Positions 49,805 through 49,844 of a stretch of DNA of 49,844 bases are shown here, piece after piece (within the stretch, counting starts at the first letter, position 1; every line of letters begins with the position of its first letter). The DNA comes from an uncultured Lachnospiraceae bacterium. Its GTDB lineage: Bacteria > Bacillota > Clostridia > Lachnospirales > Lachnospiraceae. The stretch is from NCBI GenBank assembly GCA_910577955.1, contig CAJTNC010000019.1:1-49844 (forward strand), in the 5' to 3' direction. The notes under the pieces were generated by a model that worked only from the letters and a program-made list of their open reading frames with translations, did no database searches and was not told the DNA's origin. The position numbers were made by a program, and so were the translations under genes.

Positions 49805-49834
49805 AATCCAATCATGTTAGGAAGTGATTGGATT
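49805..49834. promoter_or_regulatory. Perfect inverted repeat upstream of the reductase gene
   Basis: AATCCAATCA and TGATTGGATT are perfect reverse complements with a 10-bp spacer, centred 27 bp before the start codon. The position next to the TTATAC element fits an operator; a terminator reading toward the window end is the alternative, as CC/TT-rich sequence follows. Confidence 0.6.
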
Positions 49835-49844
49835 TTCCTTTCTC

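Overview
The window looks like a chromosomal segment of a flagellated, low-to-mid GC Firmicute, most probably a gut Lachnospiraceae. The reasons are the Gram-positive flagellar late-gene order (flgM-flgN-flgK-flgK-flgL-fliW-csrA, then flaG-fliD-fliS), consensus AGGAGG ribosome binding sites, SigA- and SigD-type promoters, CUT1-type sugar ABC genes without an outer-membrane partner, and a cellobiose-type PTS. No species can be named from the sequence alone. No rRNA, tRNA, CRISPR array or insertion sequence was seen.

Layout. 1-1012 is the 5' part of a flagellin gene (minus strand, running off the window). Just upstream are a divergent CsrA paralogue (1220-1477) and a divergently transcribed FimB/FimE-sized tyrosine recombinase (1617-2189). 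2336-3613 is a membrane-anchored CapA-family protein. 3729-5978 is the rpmG-secE-nusG-rplK-rplA operon. 6277-7587 (plus) is an orphan FliD-like protein. 7607-8710 is UDP-galactopyranose mutase and 8887-9228 an XRE regulator. 9242-19186 is the late flagellar block, made of two transcription units that each start at a recognisable SigD promoter (19266-19292 and 12302-12328). 19333-21504 holds a metallopeptidase, a small protein and a hemerythrin/CheX-like/REC fusion. 21605-25077 is an ECF sigma factor, a membrane protein and an ABC exporter. 25234-29867 (plus) is a carbohydrate ABC importer, followed by an independent lipoprotein. 30739-35400 is a second ABC-2 unit with a large membrane-anchored protein. 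35506-42895 is a beta-glucoside PTS operon (EIIA-EIIB-EIIC, phospho-beta-glucosidase, enoate reductase-like oxidoreductase) with a divergent PRD regulator. 42912-43460 is an RDD protein. 43482-45484 is an MFS transporter with a TetR regulator and visible shared operators. 45612-48443 is a large hybrid histidine kinase, and 48660-49793 an aldo/keto reductase with ferredoxin clusters.

Main theme. The most coherent and least ordinary signal is post-transcriptional control of the flagellar filament. A canonical fliW-csrA pair is present. A second, diverged CsrA-like protein lies directly upstream of flagellin. The flagellin, flaG and orphan FliD-like leaders each carry a GGA triplet in the loop of a small hairpin close to the Shine-Dalgarno sequence, the classical CsrA target shape. 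With the adjacent FimB/FimE-like recombinase, this suggests layered control of filament production by SigD/FlgM, FliW/CsrA, a second CsrA and possibly DNA inversion. The sites and domains are seen in the sequence; the regulation is inferred.
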